Made by a program: the position numbers and the translations under genes
The notes under the pieces: model-generated
The model's input: only the letters and a program-made list of their open reading frames with translations
Told to the model about the DNA's origin: nothing
Databases searched by the model: none
Part shown: positions 45,080 to 53,895 of the stretch, one piece after another
Layout of the letters: each line of letters opens with the position of its first letter
Position numbering within the stretch: position 1 is the first letter of the stretch
Source: JAPOXR01 sp964291445
Lineage (GTDB): Bacteria; Pseudomonadota; Alphaproteobacteria; Rhodobacterales; Rhodobacteraceae
Reading direction: 5' to 3'
Length of the DNA stretch: 64,000 nucleotides
Assembly: GCA_964291445.2 (NCBI GenBank)
Contig: OZ219862.1
Span: 372,001-436,000 of the forward strand

Positions 45080-45147
45080 CGCCAGTTGGACTCCACGCCA
45101 TCTTGCCCTGGTGAACCGGATCGGCGGGCGGGCGGCGACGTGACGCC
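45050..45147. repeat. 34-bp direct repeat at the permease 3' end
   Basis: AACCGGATCACCGGGCGGGC.. at 45050-45083 recurs at 45114-45147 with two mismatches, 64 bases apart. The first copy encodes the last residues of the permease (NRITGRAAT and stop); the second lies in non-coding sequence. A local tandem duplication of about 64 bases would explain it. Confidence 0.85.
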
Positions 45148-45271
45148 GTTTGACCTGGGTCTCGGCACCATCCGGCTCGGCGGGCGGGGTCTTGGCATTG
45201 CACGGGGTGGGCCTCAATGCCCATATTGCCCCTCACGGCATTGTTGCCTTCGCCCTACGCGGTGCCGGGCG

Positions 45272-46438
45272 TCAGCCGGCGGCCAGCCTCGATTCGGCGA
45301 TCTCCACCCACCATGAACATCCCGGCAATATGGCCTCGTCGTTGAAATCGTAATCCGGATGATGCAGCGGGGCGCTGTCGCCGTTGCCGGTAACGATATA
45401 GGCACCGGGCCGGGAATTCAGCATGAAGGAGAAATCCTCGGCACCCATGACGATGTCGGCATCGGTGTCGACAATGCCGGCCACCCGGCTGGCGGCGTCG
45501 GCCGCATGGCCGGTCTCGGTCTCGCAATTCACGGTCACCGGGTAGCCATCCTCGAAGATCATCTCGGCCCGTGCCCCGAATGCTGCCGCCGTCGAGCCGG
45601 ATACCAACTCGATTCGCCTCCGGATATCGGACCGGACCTCCTTGTCGAGGGTTCTGACCGTGCCGCGGAGCTCCACCCGTTCGGGAATGACATTGTATGC
45701 CTCGGACTCGGTGCGAAACGAGGTGATGGACACCACCGCCGCCTTCAGCGGATGCACGTTTCTCGAGACAATGCTCTGCAAGGCCACCACGATTTGGCTG
45801 GCCACCAGCGTGGTGTCGATCACCTTTTCCGGCCTGGCGGCATGACCGCCGAGGCCCTCGACCTTGATGGTGAAGGTGTCGGCGGCAGCGAAAAACGGGC
45901 CCGACCGGATGGCAAACTCGCCCACCGAAAGCCCTGGCATGTTGTGCATGCCATAGACCTCGCGCACGTTGAACCGCTCCATCATGCCATCCTCGACCAT
46001 CTCGCGGCCACCGCCCCCGCCCTCCTCCGCTGGCTGGAAGATTACCGCCACCGAGCCTTCGAAATTGCGGGTCTCGGCAAGGTAGCGGGCGGCGCCGAGC
46101 AGCATTGACGTATGTCCATCATGACCGCAGGCATGCATCTTGCCTGCCTCCCGCGATGCATGTTCGACGCCCGAGGTCTCGTGAATGGGCAGCGCATCCA
46201 TGTCTGCCCTCAGGCCGACAACACGGCCCGAGCCTCGTGACTTTCCGTGAATGATCCCGACCACACCGGTCCGCCCGATACCGGTCGCCACCTCGTCGCA
46301 GCCGAACTGGCGAAGCTTGTCGGCCACGAATGCCGAGGTCCGATGCGTATCGAACAGCAATTCCGGGTGCCGGTGCAAGTCGCGCCGCCAGCCGGCAATC
46401 TCGTCATGCCACTGCGAAAACCGGTTCCTGATCGCCAT
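45272..46438 (-). CDS. M20 family amidohydrolase (hippurate hydrolase type)
   Basis: A 388-residue metal-dependent amidohydrolase. WRRDLHRHPELLFDTHRTSAFVADKL opens the fold. Metal and catalytic residues lie in GLRADMDALPIHE, MHACGHDGHTSMLLGAARYL, FQPAEEGGGGGREMVEDG, VYGMHNMPG and GAEDFSFML. The family removes N-acyl groups from amino acids or related amides. ATG 46438 is chosen; the longer frame to 46633 runs into the neighbouring gene. It lies ten bases after the ArgE-like gene on the same strand, so both are probably one transcript working on an acylated amino acid. Confidence 0.92.
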   Translation of the reverse strand: MAIRNRFSQWHDEIAGWRRDLHRHPELLFDTHRTSAFVADKLRQFGCDEVATGIGRTGVVGIIHGKSRGSGRVVGLRADMDALPIHETSGVEHASREAGKMHACGHDGHTSMLLGAARYLAETRNFEGSVAVIFQPAEEGGGGGREMVEDGMMERFNVREVYGMHNMPGLSVGEFAIRSGPFFAAADTFTIKVEGLGGHAARPEKVIDTTLVASQIVVALQSIVSRNVHPLKAAVVSITSFRTESEAYNVIPERVELRGTVRTLDKEVRSDIRRRIELVSGSTAAAFGARAEMIFEDGYPVTVNCETETGHAADAASRVAGIVDTDADIVMGAEDFSFMLNSRPGAYIVTGNGDSAPLHHPDYDFNDEAILPGCSWWVEIAESRLAAG

Positions 46439-46448
46439 CTTCCTGCCC

Positions 46449-47612
46449 TCACCCTGCCAATTGTTCCACCAGCCGGCGGATGAATTCCTCGCCGGCCCGG
46501 AGTTGTTCAACCGTGATATACTCGTTTGGCTGATGGGCCTGCTCAATATTGCCAGGCCCGCAAACCACCGCCGAATAGCCCCGCTCCTGGAATTGTCCGG
46601 CCTCCGTGCCATAGGACACCACGTGCATGCCATTGTCGCCGGTCAGCCGCCGCGCCAGCGACTCGGCGCGGCCATCCTCTTCCCGTGACAGCGGCGGTAC
46701 CGCGTACCAGGGGCGAATTCGTATGAAGCAATCCTCGTTGACCGCCTTCATCTCCCGTTCGATGCCGCCGGCAAATTCCTCGAATCGCTGCCGCCAGCGA
46801 TCGGCCGAATCCCCGGGCACACAGCGATATTCGAGGCCAAACCGGCAGTCGCGGGCGGTAATGTTCTGGGCGGTGCCACCGGCCACCGTGCCAACATGCA
46901 GGCTGGTCCAGGGAGGATCGAAGACGGAAGCGGCCCCGGTCGGGTCCCGGCTGGCATTGGCCCGGTTCTGGTCATTGGCCCAGTCGATCAGCCTGGCGGC
47001 AATCATGATGGCCGATACGCCGCGGTGAAGGATCGACGAATGCACCTCGTGGCCCCTGACATGTACCGTCACCCCGCTGCCGCCCTTGTGCGAGGTGACG
47101 ACCTTCATCATCGTCGGCTCGCCGACAATGACCGTGCGGGCACGCGGCAGCGAGGTCAGCATCTTCTCGATCATCGGCGGGGCGCCGAGGCAGCCAATCT
47201 CCTCGTCCCTGGTCAATGCCAGCTGGATCGGCTTGCCCAGGCCGGCACTGATCATGTCCGGAACCGCGGCAAGCATCACCGCGTCGAACCCCTTCATGTC
47301 GCAGGTGCCGCGGCCATGGAGGCGGCCATTCCTCTCCACGACCGTCCAGGGATCGGTTTCCCAGTCCTGGCCCGCCACCGACACCACGTCGGTATGGCCA
47401 GACAGGACGATCCCTCCGGCCACATCCGGACCGATGGATGCAAACAGGCTGGCCTTGGTTTCATCTTCGTTGAAATCCAGGCCGGATTCGACGCCGTGGC
47501 CGGCCAGGTAGTCCCGAACCCATTCCACCAGCTCCAGGTTCGAGCGGGAGGGCTCGGTGGGAAATGACACCAGCCGCTCGAGCATCTGGCGAGTCGTGTA
47601 GCGCTGACCCAT
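46449..47612 (-). CDS. Acetylornithine deacetylase (ArgE-type M20 peptidase)
   Basis: A 387-residue M20A enzyme. It has MLERLVSFPTEPSRSNLELVEWVRDYL, VLSGHTDVVSVAGQDWETDPW (metal His and Asp), GRGTCDMKGFDAVMLAA (bridging Asp), LALTRDEEIGCLGAPPMI (catalytic Glu and metal Glu), IVGEPTMMKVVTSHKG, and ENI.QAHQPNEYI at the end with the last His. The order and GTCDMKGF wording fit ArgE, which deacetylates N-acetylornithine. In context, beside a second M20 gene and ABC and amidohydrolase genes, it may be a catabolic paralogue. The start at 47612 follows GGGGAGA; the frame extends far upstream only by chance. Confidence 0.88.
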   Translation of the reverse strand: MGQRYTTRQMLERLVSFPTEPSRSNLELVEWVRDYLAGHGVESGLDFNEDETKASLFASIGPDVAGGIVLSGHTDVVSVAGQDWETDPWTVVERNGRLHGRGTCDMKGFDAVMLAAVPDMISAGLGKPIQLALTRDEEIGCLGAPPMIEKMLTSLPRARTVIVGEPTMMKVVTSHKGGSGVTVHVRGHEVHSSILHRGVSAIMIAARLIDWANDQNRANASRDPTGAASVFDPPWTSLHVGTVAGGTAQNITARDCRFGLEYRCVPGDSADRWRQRFEEFAGGIEREMKAVNEDCFIRIRPWYAVPPLSREEDGRAESLARRLTGDNGMHVVSYGTEAGQFQERGYSAVVCGPGNIEQAHQPNEYITVEQLRAGEEFIRRLVEQLAG

Positions 47613-47843
47613 GCGTTCTCCCCGTTCGATCGTTGGCGCGGCCGGACAAAAATCCGGACCCCCGGCCGACGGCAAACTCTGCCGATGCCGGAATTGTCCG
47701 GATCGGCCTTTCCGGACATAGGTAGTTTCTTCGACGCCGCCGTGCCACAGGAATCGGCAGATTCCATTTGAAAACCCGGCTTTCATCCGGCAATTCTGCA
47801 GGCAGGCCCGTCCGGGCCACGCAGCCATCATCAATGGAGCCCC

Positions 47844-48887
47844 ATGTCGACGCTGACCAGACGATCCCTGCTGACAACCGCGTCGGGGCTGTGCGGCTGT
47901 CTTGTCACGGCCGGCCCTCTGGCCATGGCGCATGCCTCGGCGCCGCTGAACGTGGCCGGCATCTTTTCGGTGCCGGTGACCCAGAGATGGACGGGCATCG
48001 TCCACCGCGCCCTGCTCAACGCCGTTATCCGCGGCGAGATCAACTACCACTACGTGGAAAATGTCGGCAGCGACGATTACGAAAGCGTGTTTCGCCAGTT
48101 TTCTGAAGGCGCGGCCGACCTGGTGGTGGGCGATGCATTTGCCCATGAACAGGTGTCGCGACTCCTCTCCGACAAGTATCCGGGCATGTCCTACCTGATG
48201 GGATCGGCAATCAAGTCCGATTCCCGGTTCGAGAACTACGCGGTGTTCGACAGCTATATCCAGGATGCCTCCTTCCTGTCCGGCCTCATCGCCGCCGAGA
48301 CATCGACCAATGGCGTCCTCGGAATCGTGGCCAGGTTCCGCTATCCCGGCATCAACCGGCTGATCAATGCCTTCATGGATGGCGCCATCGATGCCAGGTC
48401 GGATGTCAGCTTCCTTATCGATTTCATCGATTCCTGGCATGACCCGATCAAGGCCAGGCAGTTGGCGCAGGCGCAGATCAATGGCGGCGCCGACATCGTC
48501 TACGCCGATGCCCCGGGTGCAGAGCAGGTCGCCGCCGAGGCGGATGTGCCGGCCATCGGTGCCCTGTCCGACCGCTTTGCCGCAAGCACGTCGCCATTGG
48601 TCACGTCGTCGCAATGGCATTTCGAGCCAACCATTTCCGCGGCGCTACGGAAGTTGCGCTCGAACAGTTTCAGTGCCGCCGATTACGGCATCTATTCCCA
48701 TATGGGTCATGCCGGGTGTTCGCTGGCCCCGATCGGCGCCCATGCCGATCGGATACCGGAAGCGGCGCTGGAACGGGTTGCATGGCGCGAGGGGCAAATC
48801 CGCGCCTTCAAGTTCGCCGCCGAAATCGACGACAGTGATCCGGAACTGCGCGTGCGCAGCCGAAGCGAGGACAGAAATGACGGTTGA
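47844..48887 (+). CDS. BMP-family ABC substrate-binding protein
   Basis: A 347-residue periplasmic receptor of the Bmp/Med/PnrA type that binds nucleosides or similar compounds. A signal peptide with LTRRSLLTTASG is followed by the fold: VAGIFSVPVTQRWTGIVHRAL, YHYVENVGSDDYESVFRQFSEGAADLVVGDAFAHEQVSRLL, and GVLGIVARFRYPGINRLINAFMDGA. GADIVYADAPGAEQVAAEA and YSHMGHAGCSLAPIGAHADRIPE follow. No matching permease or ATPase is adjacent. The last ten bases overlap the start of the amidohydrolase gene, so the imported ligand may be that enzyme's substrate. Confidence 0.9.
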   Translation: MSTLTRRSLLTTASGLCGCLVTAGPLAMAHASAPLNVAGIFSVPVTQRWTGIVHRALLNAVIRGEINYHYVENVGSDDYESVFRQFSEGAADLVVGDAFAHEQVSRLLSDKYPGMSYLMGSAIKSDSRFENYAVFDSYIQDASFLSGLIAAETSTNGVLGIVARFRYPGINRLINAFMDGAIDARSDVSFLIDFIDSWHDPIKARQLAQAQINGGADIVYADAPGAEQVAAEADVPAIGALSDRFAASTSPLVTSSQWHFEPTISAALRKLRSNSFSAADYGIYSHMGHAGCSLAPIGAHADRIPEAALERVAWREGQIRAFKFAAEIDDSDPELRVRSRSEDRNDG

Positions 48888-50172
48888 TCTCCTGCTGAAG
48901 AATGTCACGCTTCCATCCGGAGTCGGCACCGACATTGCCGTGGCTGGCGACCGGATCGCCGCAATCGAGCCCGGAATCACCGCCGAGGCCGCGCAAATCC
49001 TCGAATTTCCCGGTTGCCTGGTCTCGCCACCATTCGTCGACCCGCATTTTCACATGGACGCCACGCTCTCCCGGGGAATTCCCCGTGTCAACAGCTCCGG
49101 CACCCTGCTGGAAGGGATCGAGCTGTGGGGAGAGTTGAAGCCGCTATTGACGTTCGAGGCGATCAGGGACCGGGCACTCGACTATTGCGACTGGGCCGCA
49201 TCCATGGGCCTGCTGGCCATCCGCACCCATGTCGATATCTGCGACGACCGACTCCTGGCCGTGCAGGCGCTCAGGGATGTCCAGCAGGAAATCGCCGACT
49301 ACATCACGCTGCAGCTGGTCGCGTTCCCGCAGGATGGTCTCTACCGCTATCCGGCCGCGCGCCGGAACCTGGACCGGGCGCTGGATATGGGCGTCGAGGT
49401 GGTGGGCGGCATCCCGCATTTCGAACTGACCATGGACGATGGCAGGAGATCGGTGACCGAACTGTGCGAAATCGCGGCCGAGCGCGGCCTGATGGTCGAC
49501 ATGCATTGCGATGAGACCGACGATCCGCTGTCGCGCCATGTCGAGCAGCTGGCAGTCGAGACCGGACGGCTGGGCATGCAGGGCCGGGTGACCGGGTCCC
49601 ACCTGACATCGATGCATTCGATGGACAACTACTACGTCTCGAAGCTGCTGCCGATCATGGCCGGGTCCGGCATGACGGTCATTTCCAACCCGCTGGTGAA
49701 CATCATTGTCCAGGGGCAGCACGATACCTACCCGAAACGCCGGGGCCTGACCCGGGTTCCGGAGATGATCGAGCACGGGATCCTGGTCGGTTGGGGCCAG
49801 GATTGCGTCCTCGATCCATGGTACCCGCTCGGCGCTGCCGAGATGCTGGATGTCGCCCTGATGGGATTGCACCTGGCCCAGATGACCAGCGAGCGTGACA
49901 TGGCAAGGTGTTTCGACATGGTCACGATCGACAATGCCAGGATCATGGGGCTGGACGATATCGGCCTTCAGCCCGGCAAATCGGCAAGCTTCGTGGTTCT
50001 CGATGCGGCCAACCCGGTCGAGGCGATCAGGCTCCGGCCGGACCGGCTGCTGGTGGTCTCCAGGGGCAGGATCATTTCGAGCAAGCCCGCCAACCCGGCC
50101 AGGCTGAACATTCCCGGCCGGCCGCCGACGGTGAGCCGGCGACACGTCTCGCCAGGCGGCACCCGGCAGTGA
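48877..50172 (+). CDS. Cytosine-deaminase-like amidohydrolase
   Basis: A 431-residue amidohydrolase of the CodA group. Metal ligands sit in FVDPHFHMDATLSRG (two His), HCDETDDPLSRHVEQLA (His, and the catalytic Glu), GSHLTSMHSMDNYYVSKLL (His) and WGQDCVLDPWYPLGAAEML (Asp). E. coli CodA has GHDD.FDPWYPLG at the last site; here the second Asp, which contacts cytosine, is Cys, so the substrate is probably not cytosine. Relatives hydrolyse varied N-heterocycles. It starts at ATG 48877, overlapping the binding-protein stop, and ends in a four-base overlap with the next hydrolase. This implies a co-translated import-deaminate-hydrolyse unit. Confidence 0.9.
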   Translation: MTVDLLLKNVTLPSGVGTDIAVAGDRIAAIEPGITAEAAQILEFPGCLVSPPFVDPHFHMDATLSRGIPRVNSSGTLLEGIELWGELKPLLTFEAIRDRALDYCDWAASMGLLAIRTHVDICDDRLLAVQALRDVQQEIADYITLQLVAFPQDGLYRYPAARRNLDRALDMGVEVVGGIPHFELTMDDGRRSVTELCEIAAERGLMVDMHCDETDDPLSRHVEQLAVETGRLGMQGRVTGSHLTSMHSMDNYYVSKLLPIMAGSGMTVISNPLVNIIVQGQHDTYPKRRGLTRVPEMIEHGILVGWGQDCVLDPWYPLGAAEMLDVALMGLHLAQMTSERDMARCFDMVTIDNARIMGLDDIGLQPGKSASFVVLDAANPVEAIRLRPDRLLVVSRGRIISSKPANPARLNIPGRPPTVSRRHVSPGGTRQ

Positions 50173-51041
50173 AGGTCGACGCGCATCATCACCTGTGGGA
50201 TTTGGAGAAAATCCACTATCCCTGGCTCATGGCTTTCGGTGAGACGCGGTTCTTCGGTGACCCGGCACCCATACAGCGGAATTACCTGGCCGCCGAATTC
50301 CGCCGCGATGCATCGACCTGCGGCTTTGAGGCCTCGGTCCACGTCCAGGTCGGCGCCGATGACCCGCTGGCCGAGGCACACTGGGTGCAGCGTGTCGCCG
50401 ACGAGAATCCTGGCTGGCCTGCTGCCCAGGTGGCCTTCTGCGATTTGGCCGCCCCGGACCGGGACCGCCAACTGGAGAGCCTGGCCAGGCTGCCCTCGGT
50501 GAAGGGAATACGCCAGATCGTCGGTCGCTCCTCTGCCGAGGATTCGCGCACCGGAACCAATACGCTGCTGGCCGACCCGGCCTTCCGGGACGGGTTGAAC
50601 CTTGCCGCCGACATGGGATTCTCGTTCGACCTCCAGCTCACCCCGCCATTGATGGCGGCGGCGGCCGAGTTGTTCGGCCAGGTGGACGGGCTGAACATCG
50701 CCCTGTGTCACGCTGGCTCGCCGGATGACTGGACGCCGGATGGGCTGAGATCATGGCGGGCGTCGCTGGCCCGCCTGGCGGCGCTGCCGCATCTTGCCTG
50801 CAAGCTGTCGGGGTTGGGAATGTTCAACCATGGCTGGACCGTCGGGGATTTCCGCCCCATCATCGAGACCTGCCTGGAGCTGTTCGGCCCGTCACGTTGC
50901 ATGTTCGGCTCGAACTTCCCGGTCGATTCACTCAGCGCGACATATGCCAGGACGGCGAACGCGCATCGTGCCATCATTCCCCCGGAGCACCACCAGGCGG
51001 TATTCGGAGACAACGCCAGGGAGTTCTACCGGATCGGGTAA
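50169..51041 (+). CDS. Amidohydrolase 2 (TIM-barrel lactonase/decarboxylase family)
   Basis: A 290-residue amidohydrolase-2 family protein, similar to L-fuconolactonase. The N-terminal DAHHHLWDLEKIHYPWL carries the metal histidines. VHVQVGADDPLAEAHWVQRVADENP, GIRQIV and CHAGSPD (second-shell His) follow, then CKLSGLG and MFGSNFPVDSLSATYA with the final Asp region. The family opens lactones, lactams or related rings. The GTG start at 50169 overlaps the preceding TGA (GTGA), so it is translationally coupled to the CodA-like enzyme. The product of that deamination could be its ring substrate. Confidence 0.88.
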   Translation: MKVDAHHHLWDLEKIHYPWLMAFGETRFFGDPAPIQRNYLAAEFRRDASTCGFEASVHVQVGADDPLAEAHWVQRVADENPGWPAAQVAFCDLAAPDRDRQLESLARLPSVKGIRQIVGRSSAEDSRTGTNTLLADPAFRDGLNLAADMGFSFDLQLTPPLMAAAAELFGQVDGLNIALCHAGSPDDWTPDGLRSWRASLARLAALPHLACKLSGLGMFNHGWTVGDFRPIIETCLELFGPSRCMFGSNFPVDSLSATYARTANAHRAIIPPEHHQAVFGDNAREFYRIG

Positions 51042-51212
51042 CACCGAACCACAGCGGCGGCGCCTGGCCGAATCGTGCCGGCAGCTAGATGACCGGACAT
51101 GGCATGCCAGCCGGTCACGGGGCCAATCGATGTTGCCGATGAGGATGAGGGCGGCGGCTGTGCGATCAAATGGGGATGGCGTCAGAGAATGAATTCGGGA
51201 AGGAGCCGGGAC

Positions 51213-51998
51213 ATGGATGTGTTGACACGGAAAGCTGGCGACATTGCCGACGACTATGCCAGGGACGGGGTTGTCGTGGTCAGGGAGGCGCTGACCGCCT
51301 ACTGGCTGGACCGGTTGCGCCAGGCGGTGGACGAGGAGTTGAAGCGCGGCGAGAGGTATTTTGCCTACCGCAACATGCGGATGCAGCCCGGGACCTTCCG
51401 GGAATTCTGCTGCGAATCCGGGATTGGCAGGCTGGTCGCGGAAATCGGTCAATCCTCCTGGGTATCGCTGATTTTCGACCAGATGTTCGTCAAGGAACCG
51501 GGAAGCCGCACCCGGACCGGCTGGCATACCGACCAACCCTACTGGCCGATTGCCGGGCCGATCATGACCACCTGGATTGCCCTCGACCCGGTCGATCCCG
51601 ACAATGGCGCACTGGAATTCATCCCCGGCTCCCACAACTGGAAGGAACGCTACCGCCCGTTTCTCACCGACCAGGATGGTGCATTCGTCAAATACCTGCG
51701 CACGGATGATCCGCAATACAGTGACATGCCTGATTTCGAGGCCGAACGCCCCCGCCATGACATCGTCCACTGGAACCTGGAGCCGGGCGATCTTTTGGCC
51801 TTTGACGGCTTCATCGTCCATTCGGCCATGGGCAACCGGACCTCGACCAGGCGCCGGCGGGGCTACGCCATCAGGTTTGCCCTGGACCGGGCGCGCTACC
51901 AGCCGGACCAGGGCGTGGCCGAGTGGCTGCATGATGATTCCATCGCCAGCGGCGACCCGGTCAGGAGCGAGTTCTTCCCGATCGTCCACCAAGGCTGA
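51213..51998 (+). CDS. Phytanoyl-CoA dioxygenase (PhyH) family protein
   Basis: A 261-residue Fe(II)/2-oxoglutarate dioxygenase. The iron ligands are in GWHTDQPYWPI (HxD) and FIVHSAMGNRTS (His), and the arginine for 2-oxoglutarate lies near RRRGYAIRFAL. IPGSHNWKERYRP and EPGDLLAFDGF are typical. It starts at ATG 51213 behind GGAG. Substrate cannot be told; the neighbours suggest oxidation of a product of the ring-opening hydrolases. It converges with the SIS-domain gene across 125 bases. Confidence 0.9.
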   Translation: MDVLTRKAGDIADDYARDGVVVVREALTAYWLDRLRQAVDEELKRGERYFAYRNMRMQPGTFREFCCESGIGRLVAEIGQSSWVSLIFDQMFVKEPGSRTRTGWHTDQPYWPIAGPIMTTWIALDPVDPDNGALEFIPGSHNWKERYRPFLTDQDGAFVKYLRTDDPQYSDMPDFEAERPRHDIVHWNLEPGDLLAFDGFIVHSAMGNRTSTRRRRGYAIRFALDRARYQPDQGVAEWLHDDSIASGDPVRSEFFPIVHQG

Positions 51999-52123
51999 GC
52001 GACCCGCAGCCAGCCGGCCCGCTGGCAGCGATCAGCGCCGCCAGGCCCGCGGCACCGGCCTTCGAACGCTCGGAGCCGTCCGGGATCGTTGCGACCGAAG
52101 CCGGACATGGCGTCCCGGCGGGC

Positions 52124-53152
52124 TCACATAGTCCTTGTAACCTTGGTCAGCCCCCTTGGCACATCCGGATCATGCCCGGTGCTGACCGCGACCTCCTCGA
52201 CGAACCGGTAGAATGTGATGATCTGGAGAATGGGGTCAAGATACTCGTGATTGCCTGCCTGGGCCGCCGACGCTCCGGGGCGGCCTGGCGTTCCGGCGCT
52301 GTAGACTGTCATCCCCTGGCTGCGCATCCTGGACGCCGCATGCCGGAGGGATTTATCGGCCGGACCTCCGGACCCAAACAGCAATGCCGTCCGGCCGGCA
52401 TCGGCAAGCGCAACTGGACCATGCATGAATTCGGCGGCCGAGAATGCCTCGGCATGCAACTGGCAGGTCTCCTTGATCTTCAGCGCCGCCTCGCCAGCAA
52501 TGGCCATGCTCGGACCGCGCCCGATGCAGAATATCGACGATGAACGGGCAAACTGGACCATTGACGCCGACCAGTCGGTGTCCAGCGCCAGGCGCGCCTT
52601 GTCCGGAAGCTCCCGAAGCCGCGCCTCCAGCGCTTGGTCGCCCTGGTAGCCGGCAAGGATTGCAAGAGATGCAAACAGCATGCCGACGAAGGACTTCGTT
52701 GACGCGACCGCCACCTCCGGCCCGGCGAGCACTGGAAGCACGGCACTCGCCCCGGCACCCAGCGGGCTGTCAGTGACGTTCAGGATTGCGATCGTGGTTG
52801 CCCCGCCCCTGCCGGCAGCCGCCTGCAGGGCGACCAAATCCGGGCTTCCGCCGGATTGCGAGAACGACAGGGCCGCAAACCCGTCGAGTTTCAGCCTTGC
52901 ATGGTAGATTGACGCCACTGACGGGCCGATCGATGTCACTGGCAATCCGGTTGTTGTCTCGAAGGCGTATTTGAAGAAGGTTGCAGCCTGGTCGGATGTG
53001 CCCCTGGCACAGGTCACGAAACCGCGCAAATCCATGCTGCGCAGCCATGCACCGGTATCCAGGTAGAGGGGAAGGCCGCCACTGACCTGTCGCTCGAGAA
53101 CCTGCGGAATGTCGGCGATCTCGGCCGCCATCTTCGTGCGATGTGATGGCAC
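52124..53152 (-). CDS. SIS-domain aminosugar-phosphate deaminase/deglycase (NagB-II type)
   Basis: A 342-residue double-SIS protein related to the isomerase half of GlmS. FVTCARGTSDQAATFFKYAFE and LSFSQSGGSPDLVALQAAA form SIS domain 1 with its phosphate loop, and SVAxTKSF-type VAVASTKSFVG follows. SIS 2 starts CIGRGPSMAIAGEAALKIKETCQLHAEAFSAAEFMHGPVAL, holding the GlmS Lys, Glu and His catalytic set. The C-terminal LTKVTRT supplies a last Lys. It lacks the glutaminase domain, so it probably deaminates glucosamine 6-phosphate or removes an amino acid from a sugar phosphate. It is the last gene of the ROK-headed operon, three bases after the ATPase gene. Confidence 0.88.
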   Translation of the reverse strand: MPSHRTKMAAEIADIPQVLERQVSGGLPLYLDTGAWLRSMDLRGFVTCARGTSDQAATFFKYAFETTTGLPVTSIGPSVASIYHARLKLDGFAALSFSQSGGSPDLVALQAAAGRGGATTIAILNVTDSPLGAGASAVLPVLAGPEVAVASTKSFVGMLFASLAILAGYQGDQALEARLRELPDKARLALDTDWSASMVQFARSSSIFCIGRGPSMAIAGEAALKIKETCQLHAEAFSAAEFMHGPVALADAGRTALLFGSGGPADKSLRHAASRMRSQGMTVYSAGTPGRPGASAAQAGNHEYLDPILQIITFYRFVEEVAVSTGHDPDVPRGLTKVTRTM

Positions 53153-53154
53153 TG

Positions 53155-53895
53155 TCAGTCCGCCCCGGTGATCATCGAGACGATCTGGTTCTTGCTGGTC
53201 TCGGCGATATCGTGAATCCCGATCTGCCTTCCCCGGCGAAGGACGCAGATTCGATCGGCCAGCCGGAATACCTGGTCAAGATTGTGGCTGACCATCAGGA
53301 TCGACAGGTTTCGTTCCTTCAGTGATGCAACCAGCCTTTCGACCCTTGCCGTCTCGGCCACGCCCAGAGCGGCCGTCGGCTCATCCAGCAGGATCAGCTT
53401 TCTAGCCCAGTGGGTGGCGCGGGCAATGGCAATGGCCTGGCGCTGACCACCACTCAGGTCCCGTATGGGCGAGTTGGCGGACGGGATCCGCACATCCATC
53501 TCGTCGACGAGAAGTTGGGTCACCTTGCGCATCCGGCCCTTGTCAAGGAGCCGGAACGGCCATCGGACAAGCTCGCGGCCGAGGAACATGTTCATGAATA
53601 CCGGTTGCTCGTCTGCCAGGGCCAAATCCTGAAACACCACCTCGATTCCCCGGCGGCGGGCAGAGCTGGCATCCCGAAAACTCACCTCGCCGCCATCCAG
53701 CCAGATCGTTCCGGAGGTCGGCCGATAGACCCCGCACACGATCTTGACCAATGTCGACTTGCCGGCACCGTTGTCACCGACCAGGGCGACAATCTCGCCG
53801 GGATGAAGATCGAGCGAAAAATCCTGGATGGCGACAATGCCGCCGAAGGTCTTGTGGATCTTCTCCAGGGACAGGCTGGGCAAGTGGTCGGTCAT
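53155..53895 (-). CDS. Sugar ABC transporter ATPase
   Basis: A 246-residue single-domain ATPase of the carbohydrate uptake type (FrcA-like). Walker A is VGDNGAGKST, the Q-loop VVFQDLAL, the signature DLSGGQRQAIAIAR, Walker B LILLDEPTAALG, and the switch His is in LMVSHNLDQV. Many sugar ATPases of this class are double; single ones pair with Frc-type permeases, as here. It starts within the racemase stop (ATGA overlap with the gene at 53892). It energises import by the permease at 55115 and the binding protein at 56152. Confidence 0.95.
   Translation of the reverse strand: MTDHLPSLSLEKIHKTFGGIVAIQDFSLDLHPGEIVALVGDNGAGKSTLVKIVCGVYRPTSGTIWLDGGEVSFRDASSARRRGIEVVFQDLALADEQPVFMNMFLGRELVRWPFRLLDKGRMRKVTQLLVDEMDVRIPSANSPIRDLSGGQRQAIAIARATHWARKLILLDEPTAALGVAETARVERLVASLKERNLSILMVSHNLDQVFRLADRICVLRRGRQIGIHDIAETSKNQIVSMITGAD

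Noticed and set aside
46449..48620. Very long open frame on the minus strand covering ArgE and the whole BMP gene region
   Set aside because: Only the part below 47612 resembles a family. The rest is the antisense of the BMP gene, kept open by high GC content.
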